Positions 44,548-53,619 are shown, counted from the stretch's first letter. The stretch is 64,000 nucleotides of DNA from CAWJFJ01 sp963800065 (GCA_963800065.1 CAWCZO010000003.1:1-64000); one strand, 5' to 3'. Made by a program: numbers and translations. Notes: generated by a model not told the origin, from the sequence alone.

Positions 44548-46617
44548 GTGGCCCGCAGCAGGTACCGGTCGGTCCGGTACGACCTCGAGGCGTCGGTGGC
44601 GGTGGCCCGGGTGGTGGACAACGCCGGGGGATCGATCACCCCCGACCTGCTGGCCGTGGCCCTCGGCTACAGCGGCACCAACAACGGGACCTACCTCACC
44701 CGCCTGGCCAACGCCAAGCTCTTCGGCGTGGTGGGCGGCCGCGGGGCGCGGGTCGAGATCACCGAACGGGGCCGGCGGATCCTGGCCGGGACCGAGCCCT
44801 CCGCCTCCGAGGCCCGGCGCCAGGCGTTCATGGCCGTGCCGCTGTTCCGGGAAGTCTTCGAGTCGCTCCCCGACGGGCCGCTGCCGGAGCGCTCCGAGCT
44901 GGCCGCCGTGCTCAGCCGGGACTTCGGTGAACCCGCCGAGAAGGCCCCTCCGGTGGCGGCCAAATTCTTCGACTCGGCCGCCCAGGCCGGGGTCGTCCAG
45001 AAACGGCGGGATGGAAAATACGAGGTCAGACGCCGTTCCCGAAAGTTTACTCTTGTGGAAAACATCGACTCGGACACCGTGCCGGGGTCGGTAGTAAAGT
45101 CCCGACGGACCTACCCAGGAGGTCGACGGACTCTTTTTCACAGGACACGGGGAGGCGACGTGGACGAGAACCAGTTGTGGCTGGAAGAGGGGCCCCATCC
45201 GGGCGCCGCCGGGGCCCGTCGTCTCTCGAGAGGCCGCCGCGCCGGGCTGGTCGCCGCCGCCGTCGCCTGCGTGGCGGTCGTCGCCGTCCCCCTGTCGGTG
45301 GCCCTGACCAGCACCGGCCGCCCCCATCCGACGGCGCAGCCGCCGAAACAGCGCCATACCGGCGGGAAGGCCACGACCCTCGGGAATGGCCCGGCCGAGC
45401 ACCAGGTGCTCGGCGCCCTCAGCGCCACCACTGACGCCGGCAACTTCGACTTCGCCTACCAGCTCTCGACCACCGCGCCCACCGCTCCGACGCCCACCAC
45501 CACGACCACCACCGTCTGCCACTCGATGACCGTCAATCAGGGAACCGTGGTCTCCCCGTCCGAAATCGTCCCGTCCGAGGCCAGCGCCGTCGGGTCGCCC
45601 ATCGCGTCCTCCTCGGCGTCCTCCTCCTCCTCCTCCTCCTCCTCGGGTAGGTCGAACACCGTGGTCAGGCTGCGAGCGGTGGCCAAGAAGCAAGGGCAGG
45701 CGGGGAACCGGACGATCACCGAATGCACCGGCGCGGCGGTCGCCAACCCGGGATCGCCGGTGAACGGCACCGGCGTGGCCAACACCAGTCCCAAGGCGAC
45801 CCTGATCGATGCCACCGTGGGGGAGGGTTCGGGCAACAGCGGGCTGAAGGTCTCGCTCCGGGTGGACAGCACGACCCTGTACGAGGACCTGGGCGGCCTG
45901 GAGACGTCGTTGGCGCCGCCTCCGAACATGGCCGACGCCTCGGGCCAACCCATCTCGGGCTTCGCCTCGCTCACCGAGGGCACCATCGGAATGCGCGAGG
46001 GGGCCATCGCCATGATCGGGATGGCCAGCCCGACCGGGTACCTCGACCTCTACCAGCAGGACATCGACGGTGCGACACAGACCGGGACGTCGACCGTGGA
46101 CGGAGTCCCGGTGACGGTGTACCAGGTGGCCGTCGATCCGACCGAGCTGGTGAACGACCCGGGCATCACCAGCGAGGAGTCGACCACAGCCTCCGCCGCC
46201 ATCAGCGTGTTGAACGCCCAGGGTTACACGGGCACGACCGACCAGGTGTCCATCGACGCCTCCGGCTACATCCGTGAGGTCAGGTCCGTGGCCCGCTTCT
46301 CCGACGGCGGCACCGTGGTCCTCGACGTGACGGTGTCGAACTTCGGCTGCGCCGGGACGGTCCTCATGCCCGGCCAGCAGGGCCCGAGTGATCCACCCAC
46401 CGGCTGCACGTCACCGGACACCGGCCTTCCCCCCACGCCGACCACCGTTCCCGCCGCCACGCAGCCGGCCAACAACCCGGCGCCGGCGGTCCAGACCGCC
46501 GAGCCACCGCCCACCACCATCCCGACGGACGTCACCACGACGACCACCGTTCCCCCCACCACGAGCACCACCACCGCTCCGACGCCCACCAGTTCGACGA
46601 CGTCCACCACGTCCTGA
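44548..46617 (+). CDS. Winged-helix domain fused in frame to a membrane-anchored extracellular domain
   Basis: A continuous 689-residue frame. Residues 1-170 look like a winged-helix DUF5343-like domain (YDLEASVAVARVVDNAGGSI, TERGRRILAG, RQAFMAVPLFREVFESLP). A polar stretch leads to one membrane helix (about 230-250, AGLVAAAVACVAVVAVPLSV) and then an extracellular part resembling LppX/LprG-like lipid-binding proteins (VDGVPVTVYQVAVDPTELV, SIDASGYIREVRS) with Thr/Pro tails. If real, it is a ToxR/CadC-like one-component regulator. However GGGGAGG at 45149-45155 and a GTG at 45160 could begin the membrane protein separately, and the linker looks partly intergenic. The GTG at 44548 follows the moxR-type gene divergently. 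Confidence 0.6.
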   Translation: MARSRYRSVRYDLEASVAVARVVDNAGGSITPDLLAVALGYSGTNNGTYLTRLANAKLFGVVGGRGARVEITERGRRILAGTEPSASEARRQAFMAVPLFREVFESLPDGPLPERSELAAVLSRDFGEPAEKAPPVAAKFFDSAAQAGVVQKRRDGKYEVRRRSRKFTLVENIDSDTVPGSVVKSRRTYPGGRRTLFHRTRGGDVDENQLWLEEGPHPGAAGARRLSRGRRAGLVAAAVACVAVVAVPLSVALTSTGRPHPTAQPPKQRHTGGKATTLGNGPAEHQVLGALSATTDAGNFDFAYQLSTTAPTAPTPTTTTTTVCHSMTVNQGTVVSPSEIVPSEASAVGSPIASSSASSSSSSSSSGRSNTVVRLRAVAKKQGQAGNRTITECTGAAVANPGSPVNGTGVANTSPKATLIDATVGEGSGNSGLKVSLRVDSTTLYEDLGGLETSLAPPPNMADASGQPISGFASLTEGTIGMREGAIAMIGMASPTGYLDLYQQDIDGATQTGTSTVDGVPVTVYQVAVDPTELVNDPGITSEESTTASAAISVLNAQGYTGTTDQVSIDASGYIREVRSVARFSDGGTVVLDVTVSNFGCAGTVLMPGQQGPSDPPTGCTSPDTGLPPTPTTVPAATQPANNPAPAVQTAEPPPTTIPTDVTTTTTVPPTTSTTTAPTPTSSTTSTTS

Positions 46618-46664
46618 AGCGGCGCCACCGCCGGTGACGGAAGGCAGCTCGCCTCCCATTACCA

Positions 46665-46682
46665 CCCGGGTTACAACCCGGG
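46665..46682. terminator. Hairpin between convergent genes
   Basis: CCCGGGTT and AACCCGGG are exact inverted repeats separated by AC, overlapping the stop codon of the lipoprotein gene. It probably ends transcription from both directions. Confidence 0.5.
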
Positions 46683-47288
46683 CAGGATGGCGGCGGCGAG
46701 CTTCTCCTCGTCGGACAGCGAGGGAGCGGCGCCGGCGGGGGAGACGGCGACCCTCAGGTACACGTCGCCCTTGAGGACGCTGAGCGAGGCGCCACCGTCG
46801 AAGTAGGCCTGGTCGCCGTAGCCGGTGATCGCCTGGGGGTGGACCTCGGGTGACGACCTGTAATTGTCGTACCAGGTCACGGCGTCGCCACCCTTGACCA
46901 CCACCACCCGTACCGAGTCCGGCTGGGCCACGTTCGGGGTGGTGGGGGTGGGCGCCGACGGCCCGTAGAAGACGCAGGCGAGGCCCCCCTCGACGGTGGC
47001 GTTGCCGAGGACCCCCGGGGTCACCGACGTCCCGATGGCGCCGGCCGCCTGGGCCTGGGTGACCACCGAGCAGGAGTCGAAGTTCCCCGTGGCGCCGGCG
47101 GTGGTGGACGTCGTGGGCGGCGGCGGCGGCGAGCCGACGGGTGTGGCGGTCGTCGGGGCCGCATTCGGCGTCGTGGGGGAGGCCGAGCTGCACGCCGCCA
47201 GGAGCACGGCGGCGCCCAGGGCCAACAGGAGGCCGGCGACGCCGGGACGAATCCTCGGGTGCAGCTCCATCTGCGGGTGCAGTTCCAT
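46671..47288 (-). CDS. DUF3558-like lipoprotein
   Basis: A 205-residue exported lipoprotein. The signal peptide ends in the lipobox LLAACSS, so the Cys is lipidated and the protein anchored outside. A Pro/Thr linker leads to a DUF3558-like domain (NFDSCSVVTQAQAAGAIGTS, GLACVFYG, YGDQAYFDGGASLSVLKGD, LAAAILPGL). Function of the family is unknown. The start region has a tandem duplication of GGGTGCAGTTCCATCT-like bases (47257-47290), encoding MELHPQ then MELHPR; the ATG at 47288 has GAGGGGG before it and is chosen, the second ATG at 47270 also works. Confidence 0.78.
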   Translation of the reverse strand: MELHPQMELHPRIRPGVAGLLLALGAAVLLAACSSASPTTPNAAPTTATPVGSPPPPPTTSTTAGATGNFDSCSVVTQAQAAGAIGTSVTPGVLGNATVEGGLACVFYGPSAPTPTTPNVAQPDSVRVVVVKGGDAVTWYDNYRSSPEVHPQAITGYGDQAYFDGGASLSVLKGDVYLRVAVSPAGAAPSLSDEEKLAAAILPGL

Positions 47289-47311
47289 CTGGCCCCCTCG
47301 GGTCGCGGTGA

Positions 47312-48508
47312 TCATCGCACTGCCCCGACGGCCATCGGGAGCGCCTGGTAACGCCGCACGAACGGTCCGGGGGCGAGTCGGCCCCGAACCGCGTCGGCGG
47401 TGAAGTCCGGCATGGTCCGGGACAATTCCTCCAGCGCCACCCGGGCCTGGAGCCGGGCGGCGGCGGCACCGATGCAATGGTGGGGACCGTTGCCGAAGGT
47501 CAACATGCGACGGATCGGGCGCCTCACGTCGAGATCGTCGGCGGTCGGGCCGAACTCCCGGGGATCGCGGTTGGCCGATCCGTAGAGCAGGTGGACCTTG
47601 GTAGCGGCCGGGATCACCGTTCCACCGAATTCGACGTCCCCGGTGGTCGTCCGGGACAAGCCCTGGACCGGGCTGGTGAAGCGCAACAACTCCTCCACCG
47701 CCCCGGGGAGGAGGGCGTTGTCGTCGAGGAGCAGGCGCCGCTGATCGGGTCGCTCGGTGAGGGCGACCACTGCTCCGCCCAACAGTCCGGAAGCGGTGTC
47801 GTTACCACCGGCGATCATCACGAAGCAGTATCCGAGAATCTCATCGAGGCCGAGGGGCTTTCCCTCGACGCGGGCGGCCACCAGATCCGAGAGCATGTCC
47901 TCTCCCGGATGTCGCCGCCGCCATTCGATGAGCTCGGTGAAATAGCCGTACAGGCCGGCCACCGCCCCGGCGGCGTCGCGCACCGTGTTGCCGGTGGCGT
48001 TGGCCTGCACGATGGCGCTGCTCCAGACGTCGAACTGCTCCCGGTCGCTCTCCGGAACGCCCAGATACAGAGCGACTACCAGGGTCGGCAGTGGCCCGGC
48101 CAGGGTCTCGATGAAGTCGACCTCACCGGACTCGGCCATGGCGGCCACCCTGGCCCGGACGAAGGCCCTCAGCAGCGGTTCGAGCTCGGCGACCTTGCGA
48201 GGCGTGAATCCGCGGCTGATGAGCCGCCGGAACGTCGTGTGCTGCGGCCGGTCCATCATGACCAGGGTCGGCTTCAATCCCAGTGTGACGATTTCGTTCT
48301 CACCGAAGGTCAGCCCCTGGGCCGACGAGAACGTGGCCGAATCGAGCGTGGCCCGGAACACGTCCTCGAAACGGGACAGAACCCAGAAGCCGTGGGCCGT
48401 CCGGTGGACGGGGTCCTCCTCCCGCAGCCGCCGGTAGACGGCGTAGGGGTCCTCCTGGGTGGCCGGGTCGAGCGGGTCGTAGATCAACGGAGCGGTGTCG
48501 AGGGTCAC
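47312..48508 (-). CDS. Cytochrome P450
   Basis: A 398-residue bacterial P450. The heme loop is FGNGPHHCIGAAAARLQ with the axial Cys. The I-helix oxygen motif is GGNDTAS, the K-helix ExxR is in AVEELLRF, and the PERF-type region is DPREFGPTADDLD. It begins LIYDPLDPATQEDPYAVYRR, typical of actinobacterial CYP families that hydroxylate sterols, terpenes or fatty acids. The GTG at 48508 follows GGGGGG (48517-48512 region) and gives normal length. No ferredoxin gene is adjacent, so it must borrow electron partners. Substrate unknown. Confidence 0.92.
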   Translation of the reverse strand: MTLDTAPLIYDPLDPATQEDPYAVYRRLREEDPVHRTAHGFWVLSRFEDVFRATLDSATFSSAQGLTFGENEIVTLGLKPTLVMMDRPQHTTFRRLISRGFTPRKVAELEPLLRAFVRARVAAMAESGEVDFIETLAGPLPTLVVALYLGVPESDREQFDVWSSAIVQANATGNTVRDAAGAVAGLYGYFTELIEWRRRHPGEDMLSDLVAARVEGKPLGLDEILGYCFVMIAGGNDTASGLLGGAVVALTERPDQRRLLLDDNALLPGAVEELLRFTSPVQGLSRTTTGDVEFGGTVIPAATKVHLLYGSANRDPREFGPTADDLDVRRPIRRMLTFGNGPHHCIGAAAARLQARVALEELSRTMPDFTADAVRGRLAPGPFVRRYQALPMAVGAVR

Positions 48509-48668
48509 TGCGGAACCCCCCTTCGGGCGCGGAGAAGACCTCAGGGTCAGCGTACGATCTGAGCCCGTTCCGGACCAAGTTGTGCCCACGCCCCGTTGAC
48601 CGCCGCCGGGGACGGGCTCATACTCCAGTTGATGGGCACCGCCCTTGCGTGTCGAGTGTGAGCCTGCG

Positions 48669-49719
48669 GTGAAACTCCGGAGGCCCCCCGCCTGGCGCCG
48701 GCCGGCGGCCGTGGCGTGGGCGGCGCCGAACAGGGGATCGGCGACGCCGGAGACCGGTGTCACCTGCACGACCACCACGGCGATCACCTACACCGGCACG
48801 CCCACCAAAGGTGCCATCGCCACGGCGGGAGCCGATGCCTGCTTCACGTTCACCACGGCACCGGGTGATGTCGTCTGGGTGAACATCGCCGCGACCTCGG
48901 GCGATCTCTCGCTGTTCGACGACGTCTACCGTCCCGGCCCCATCTCGACGTGCGCCGGGCCTTTCGGGGGCCCCGTGGCGTGCGATGTCCCCGCCGGCGG
49001 CGCCGGCAGCTGGACGCTCCAGGTCAGCGATTCGTTCGGTACCCACACCGGTAAGTTCGACGTCTCGATCCAGCGTCTCGACGTGGGAGTGGGATGCAAG
49101 CCCATCGATTTCGGGAAGAGCGCCGTCAAGGGGAAAGTGACCGCCCCGGCGGGGTCGTCGTGCTTCACCTTCCCGGGCAGTGCCAGTGACTTCCTCTTCG
49201 CCCGCGCTGTGGGGATCTCGGGCACGCTCGGTACGCCGACCCTCCTGTTGGCGGGGGCCAACGGGTCCGAACCCTGTGGGTACGACGAATTTCGGCGAAC
49301 AGGAATGTCAGCTCACCGGCTCCGGGACACAGACCCTGCTCGTCTACTCCAGCCTGGAGACGCCCACCGGTTCGTTCCGGATCTACGACCAGCAGCTCAC
49401 GTCCCCGAAGCACTGCACCGCGCTGACGGCCGGTGGTGCGGGCCGGGCGGCCAAAGTGGCCAAGGCCGGCGACGTGGCGTGCCTCACGTACACCGGGAGC
49501 AAGGGCGAGACCGTCACGGTCACCTTGACGAAGCTGACGGGGAGCCTGTCCCCGCTGATCGACGACTTCCGTCCCACCGGTACCTCGGCGTGCGCCACCC
49601 CGGGAGACAGCCTGGAGTGTGGACTCGACACCACGGGGACGTGGACGACCTTGATATGGGACACCTCGAGTTCCGACAAGGGGACGGGGTCGTTCACGGC
49701 CACCCTGACGAGCCCGTAG
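48669..49719 (+). pseudogene. Secreted protein with three pre-peptidase-C-like repeats, frameshifted
   Basis: Three tandem units of about 105 residues share the plan ACFTFTTAPGDVVWVNIA, a short DDVYRP or DDFRPTG motif, a Cys pair and a Trp near the end (about 48760-49080, 49090-49400, 49410-49719); they resemble pre-peptidase C-terminal domains. The second unit breaks in TGTGGGTACGACG near 49276-49288: one G too many sends the frame to a long missense tail, whereas removal gives CGTTNFGEQECQLTGSG in the third reading. The start used is the GTG at 48669 (VKLRRPPAWRRPAAVAWAAP), but the signal peptide is poor, so the N terminus may also be damaged. It could be a sequencing error. Confidence 0.65.
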
Positions 49720-49831
49720 TCGTCATCGGACATTTACTTCCGCTAACGACGATTGGCAGTCACGCAAGGACCGTCCTCGGTCGATAGCGATAGGCGCACA
49801 ACTATGGCGGTAGTTTCCCGGATAGATCGCT

Positions 49832-49853
49832 CATCCCCTCAGTTTTGGGGATG
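49832..49853 (+). other. Hairpin in the leader of a secreted-protein gene
   Basis: CATCCCC (49832-49838) pairs with GGGGATG (49847-49853) around an 8-base loop, about 120 bases before the start codon at 49975. The 255-base leader (49720-49974) shows no riboswitch class that could be recognised. Its role is unknown; it could also end transcription from the preceding gene. Confidence 0.3.
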
Positions 49854-49974
49854 GCGGGAGAGATTCCCTTCCCTATGGTTAGCGGCGCAACGCTTGTTGC
49901 ACATCGCCCGTTGACGACCAGGAGAGACCCGACAACCTCTTGACTGCCTGTCTTCCGGCCTGAGAAAGGAAGAC

Positions 49975-51213
49975 ATGCGAAGAATCTTGTTGGGCCTAAC
50001 GGCTCTCAGCTCCTTGGTGCTTGTCGGAGTGGCGACATCTCCGGCGGCCCTGGCCAATACGCACGTCGCGGCCGCCGGCCCCGGCGCCGCCAACGCCCAG
50101 AAAGTCACGCATCACAGGACGAAGAACACCGACCCTGTCATCTACGACAGCACCGTCGAGCCGAACCCGGGCAATCTCCCGAGCGTGGGCTTCGAGGCCA
50201 CCCAGGGTTACGAGCTGGGGAATCTGGTCAATTTCGCCACGTCGGCCCGCGTCCTCGACAACGTCGTCGTCCAGATGAGCAGCTGGGGTTGCGAAACAGG
50301 CTCCGGCGTCACCTGCGCCACCACGGCAGGGGCCACTTTCAACGAGCCTGTGACCTTCAACATCTACAACGTGGGCAACGGGACCACTCCCGGCACTCTG
50401 GTGGCGACCGACACCCAGACCTTCGCCATCCCGTACCGGCCTTCGGCTGATGCCGTCAACTGCACCGGTGCCAATGCCGGAGCGTGGTACGACTCCACCA
50501 CCGACCCCGTGACGGACCAGCCCATCGGCTGCCTGAACGGACTGCTCACCAATATCACCTTCAACTTCGGCCACGTGACCGTTCCCAACAGCGTCGTCTA
50601 CGGCATCGCCTACAACACCAGCGACTACGGCTCCCCGCCCTACGGTGACGCCACGGCCTGCCACGCCAGTTCCGGAGGTTGTGGATACGACTCGCTGAAC
50701 ATCGGCCTGTCCAATGAGCCCGGTGCCCCCAGTGTCGGTACCGACAACGACAACGGGACGATCTACTGGGACACCACCTACGCCGGCTTCTACTGCGACG
50801 GTGGCACCGATGGAGTCGGAATCTTCCGCAATGACTCACCGGAGGCCGGCGACGGCTGCTGGACGGTGGGAGCGACTCCGGATGTGGCTCCGTACTACAT
50901 CCCGGCCGTTCAGTTCAACGCCGTCACAAGCCCGGCGGCCACGATCACCAGCGCCAACAGTGCCAGTGCGGTGGCCGGAACGCCGTTCTCCTTCACGGTC
51001 ACCACGACCGGCGTCCCCACCCCGTCGGTCACCGAGAAGGGCAAGCTACCCAAGGGTCTGACTTTCCTGAACAACGGGAACGGCACCGCCACCATCTCGG
51101 GCACGGCCCGGGTGACGGACCACAACAAGGCCTACCACCTGTCCCTGAAGGCTTCCAACAGGGCTGGACGTAGCAAGCAAGCGTTCACGCTTACCCTGAC
51201 CGGAGGGGTATAA
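49975..51213 (+). CDS. Secreted protein with C-terminal putative-Ig domain
   Basis: A 412-residue exported protein. The signal peptide is MRRILLGLTALSSLVLVGVA with a cleavage-like AALANT. The large middle domain (about 55-310) is beta-rich with repeated Asn/Asp/Gly and Cys pairs (SSWGCETGSGVTCATT, CHASSGGCGYDSLNIG, TTYAGFYCDGGTDG). Residues 320-410 form a putative immunoglobulin-like domain of the He_PIG type (FSFTVTTTGVPTPSVTEKG, LPKGLTFLNNGNGTATISG), as in many actinobacterial surface proteins. The ATG at 49975 follows GAAAGGAAG. It is probably an adhesin or cell-surface protein; no enzymatic motif was found. Confidence 0.8.
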   Translation: MRRILLGLTALSSLVLVGVATSPAALANTHVAAAGPGAANAQKVTHHRTKNTDPVIYDSTVEPNPGNLPSVGFEATQGYELGNLVNFATSARVLDNVVVQMSSWGCETGSGVTCATTAGATFNEPVTFNIYNVGNGTTPGTLVATDTQTFAIPYRPSADAVNCTGANAGAWYDSTTDPVTDQPIGCLNGLLTNITFNFGHVTVPNSVVYGIAYNTSDYGSPPYGDATACHASSGGCGYDSLNIGLSNEPGAPSVGTDNDNGTIYWDTTYAGFYCDGGTDGVGIFRNDSPEAGDGCWTVGATPDVAPYYIPAVQFNAVTSPAATITSANSASAVAGTPFSFTVTTTGVPTPSVTEKGKLPKGLTFLNNGNGTATISGTARVTDHNKAYHLSLKASNRAGRSKQAFTLTLTGGV

Positions 51214-51266
51214 CCCTGCGAAGGCGATCTTCCAGTCGTTGACCTAGATCGACGACCCTGATCGGG

Positions 51267-51309
51267 GCGCTGCCCCCGCGGACTCCAGAGGAGGGCGCGG
51301 GGGCAGCGC
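51267..51309. terminator. Bidirectional terminator between convergent genes
   Basis: GCGCTGCCCCCGCG (51267-51280) and CGCGGGGGCAGCGC (51296-51309) form an exact 14-bp stem with a 15-base loop, placed between the secreted-protein gene and the convergent histidine kinase gene. Confidence 0.75.
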
Positions 51310-52439
51310 TAGTTGTTGGGTACGCACCAGAGCAATCGGGTGCCCCCACTTTCGAGAACGTGGATCTCGAAGATCCCGCCGAGCTTGTCGGCCCGACCGG
51401 CCAGGTTGGCCAGGCCCATGCCCCCGGTGTGGGGGCGTGGGTCGGCGATCCCGGTCCCGTCGTCGGTCACCTCGAGGCGAACCCCGTCGTCCACGCTCAA
51501 GGTGACCGAGAAGCGGTGGGCATGGGCGTGCTTGGCCGCATTGGTCAGCGCCTCCCGCAAGACCGCCAGCAGATGGTCGGCCAGGGGCTGGGACACCGCA
51601 TTGTCGACCGGCCCATGGAAACGCACGTCAGGTCGGGCGCCGAGCAGCGGTGTCAGGTCATCCACCAGCTCGAGCACGCTGTGGCGCAGGCCGCGCTGGC
51701 CCATGCCGTCTCCCAGTTCGAAGATCGCCGTGCGGATCTCGTTTATGGTGTTGTCGAGCTCGTCGACGGCCCTGTCGATTCGTTCCACGATCTCCGGTGA
51801 ACCGGGCAGTCGGCTGGCGCCCTGCAGTGTCATTCCCACGGCGAAGATCCGTTGGATCACACGATCGTGGAGATCCCGGGCGATCCGGTCGCGATCCGCG
51901 AGGACGCTCAGGACCGTGACCCGATCATGGAGGCGGGTGTTCTCGATGGCGATGCCCGCCGCCAGGGCCAACGCCTCGGCCATGGCCTCGTCTTCCTCAC
52001 CGAATTCTCCGGCGCTCTGCTTGTCGGTCAGATAGAGGTTCCCGTAGACCTCGCCCCTGACGCGCACAGGCAGGCCCAGGAAGGACGTCATCGGCGGGTG
52101 ACCGGCGGGGAATCCGTAGCTGTCGGGATGGGCCCCCAGATCGGCCAGGCGCAGAGGCTGAGGGTCGGTGATGAGGAGCCCGAGGACGCCGCGCCCGGTG
52201 GGCCGCTGACCGATCTTCCCCTCCTGTTCGTCGCTCAACCCCACCGTCAGGAACTGCTCGAGCGCCGTCCGGGACTCGTTGAGGACCCCCAGGGCACCGT
52301 AACGGGCGTCCACGAGCGTGCAGGCCTCCTCCACCAGGTGCCGGAGCAGGACCGGGAGGTCCACGTCGGCTTCGATCATGAGAACGGCGGCCATCAGGCG
52401 ACGGAGCTTCTCCGGATCGTCGATCCTGCGGTAGGGCAC
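51309..52439 (-). CDS. GAF-domain sensor histidine kinase, DevS/DosS-like
   Basis: A 376-residue soluble kinase. One GAF domain (about residues 22-170: LLRHLVEEACTLVDARYGAL, TSFLGLPVRVRGEVYGNLYL) is followed by a HisKA_3 dimerisation helix with the phospho-acceptor H191 in RIARDLHDRVIQRIF, and an HATPase domain (LREALTNAAKHAHA, DDGTGIADP, GGMGLANLAGRADKLGG). This is the DevS/DosS plan of oxygen, NO or redox sensing, but with one GAF instead of two. Heme binding cannot be judged. The GTG at 52439 is used; upstream starts would overlap the divergent regulator. It is divergent from its NarL-type partner. Confidence 0.9.
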   Translation of the reverse strand: MPYRRIDDPEKLRRLMAAVLMIEADVDLPVLLRHLVEEACTLVDARYGALGVLNESRTALEQFLTVGLSDEQEGKIGQRPTGRGVLGLLITDPQPLRLADLGAHPDSYGFPAGHPPMTSFLGLPVRVRGEVYGNLYLTDKQSAGEFGEEDEAMAEALALAAGIAIENTRLHDRVTVLSVLADRDRIARDLHDRVIQRIFAVGMTLQGASRLPGSPEIVERIDRAVDELDNTINEIRTAIFELGDGMGQRGLRHSVLELVDDLTPLLGARPDVRFHGPVDNAVSQPLADHLLAVLREALTNAAKHAHAHRFSVTLSVDDGVRLEVTDDGTGIADPRPHTGGMGLANLAGRADKLGGIFEIHVLESGGTRLLWCVPNN

Positions 52440-52480
52440 TTCGGTGATCGTAGTGAGCAGGCTCGTCCGACACTGGCACA

Positions 52481-53167
52481 ATGGACGGTGTGGCGATCCG
52501 GGTCTTCCTCCTCGACGATCATGAGCTCGTTCGTGAGGGCATCCGGAGCCTGCTCGCGAGCGACGAGGACATCGAGGTGGTGGGGGAGGCGTCGTCGGCC
52601 GCCGAGGCGCTCACCCGCATCCCGCTGGCCAAGCCCGACGTGGCCATCCTCGACGTCAGGCTCGAAGATGGCGACGGGATCGCCGTCTGCCGGGAGGTGC
52701 GTTCGGCTCTTCCCGATCTCGTCTGCTTGATGCTGACCAGTTTCGCCGACGACGAGGCGCTCTACGCCAGCGTGATGGCCGGAGCGGCGGGCTACGTCCT
52801 CAAGCAGATCCGAGCCCGTGACCTGATCGAGGACGTCAAGAAGGTCGCCGGTGGTTCATCACTCATGGACCCGCGGGCCGTCGCCAAGGTCATCGAGCGC
52901 ATGAGCAAGCCATCGGAGGCAGATCCTCTTCTCGGCGGTCTGTCTCCCCAGGAGAGACGGATCCTGGATCTCATCGCCCAGGGACGCACCAACCGCCAGA
53001 TCGGCGAGGAGATGTTCCTGGCCGAGAAGACGGTGAAGAATTACGTCTCGAACCTGCTGGCCAAGCTGAAGATGAACAGCCGGACCGAAGCCGCCATCTA
53101 CGCCACCCGCCTCCAGGTGAAGAAGGCGGGGTCCCCGTCCCCGCCAACGGACACGCCCTACGAGTGA
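52481..53167 (+). CDS. NarL/LuxR-type response regulator, DevR/DosR-like
   Basis: A 228-residue regulator. The receiver domain has the acidic pocket in FLLDDHELVREG, the phospho-acceptor D58 in AILDVRLEDGDG, a conserved Thr in MLTSFADD and the Lys in GYVLKQIRA. The C-terminal LuxR helix-turn-helix is LSPQERRILDLIAQGRTNRQ, with EKTVKNYVSNLLAKLKMNSR closing the recognition helix, as in DosR. The start is the ATG at 52481, with GTG at 52490 as alternative. It is divergent from the GAF histidine kinase, and DosR-like palindromes lie 0.35-0.47 kb past its stop, so it probably controls the genes there. Confidence 0.92.
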   Translation: MDGVAIRVFLLDDHELVREGIRSLLASDEDIEVVGEASSAAEALTRIPLAKPDVAILDVRLEDGDGIAVCREVRSALPDLVCLMLTSFADDEALYASVMAGAAGYVLKQIRARDLIEDVKKVAGGSSLMDPRAVAKVIERMSKPSEADPLLGGLSPQERRILDLIAQGRTNRQIGEEMFLAEKTVKNYVSNLLAKLKMNSRTEAAIYATRLQVKKAGSPSPPTDTPYE

Positions 53168-53484
53168 CGCCGGTGGTGGCCAGTGGCGTTGAGATCCACT
53201 CCGATCTCCGCCAGGGCACGCTCCAGGCGCGCCCTCTCCTCTCGTGGATGGGTGAACCGCCCGGGGTCGACCTCGATCCCATGGAACGCGCAGAGATTGA
53301 CCAGGGCACGGTCATAGGCGATCTCGTTGGCCAGCGCGTGCTTGGCTGAGACGGTGCGCTGCGTGCGGGAGCGGAGCATCCGGGCACGGCAGTCGGCGGC
53401 GACATCGAGCAATGAATCGGCCGTCACCGGCTCGGCCTCCTCAGCGGCGAGGACTGCCGAGAGAAGTTCGACGTACATGGACAT
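53158..53484 (-). CDS. Small helical hypothetical protein (putative DevR-regulon member)
   Basis: A 108-residue soluble protein, mostly helical and charged: YVELLSAVLAAEEAEPVTAD, then LDVAADCRARMLRSRTQRTV, then KHALANEIAYDRALVNLCAF. No family is recognised. The start is the ATG at 53484; its 3' end overlaps the response-regulator gene by 10 bases on the opposite strand. Its upstream region (53490-53640) carries three DosR-like palindromes shared with the divergent membrane-protein gene, so expression under the DevR-like regulator is likely. Confidence 0.65.
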   Translation of the reverse strand: MSMYVELLSAVLAAEEAEPVTADSLLDVAADCRARMLRSRTQRTVSAKHALANEIAYDRALVNLCAFHGIEVDPGRFTHPREERARLERALAEIGVDLNATGHHRRHS

Positions 53485-53519
53485 GACTACATGATCTGCT
53501 TCTGAGCCGGTGCCTTGTA

Positions 53520-53533
53520 GGGCCGAAGTTCCC
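53520..53533. promoter_or_regulatory. DosR-like box 1
   Basis: GGGCC-GAAG-TTCCC resembles the GGGAC-N4-GTCCC core of DosR/DevR boxes with two mismatches. It lies 36 bases upstream of the small helical gene start. Confidence 0.45.
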
Positions 53534-53557
53534 CACTTTGCCCACCCGGTCTGCCAT

Positions 53558-53571
53558 GGGACCAAAGTCCC
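53558..53571. promoter_or_regulatory. DosR-like box 2 (perfect core)
   Basis: GGGACCAAAGTCCC matches the DosR/DevR core GGGAC-N4-GTCCC exactly and is fully palindromic at the five-base arms. It is 138 bases upstream of the membrane-protein start and 74 bases upstream of the divergent gene. Confidence 0.75.
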
Positions 53572-53619
53572 GGCCGAGAGAGGCCGAGAGAGGTGGTGTG
53601 ACCAAAGACACCGTCGGCA

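Noticed and set aside
49720..49974. Riboswitch before the secreted-protein gene (c-di-GMP or c-di-AMP type considered)
   Set aside because: The conserved core sequences of those classes could not be found; only a short hairpin is present.
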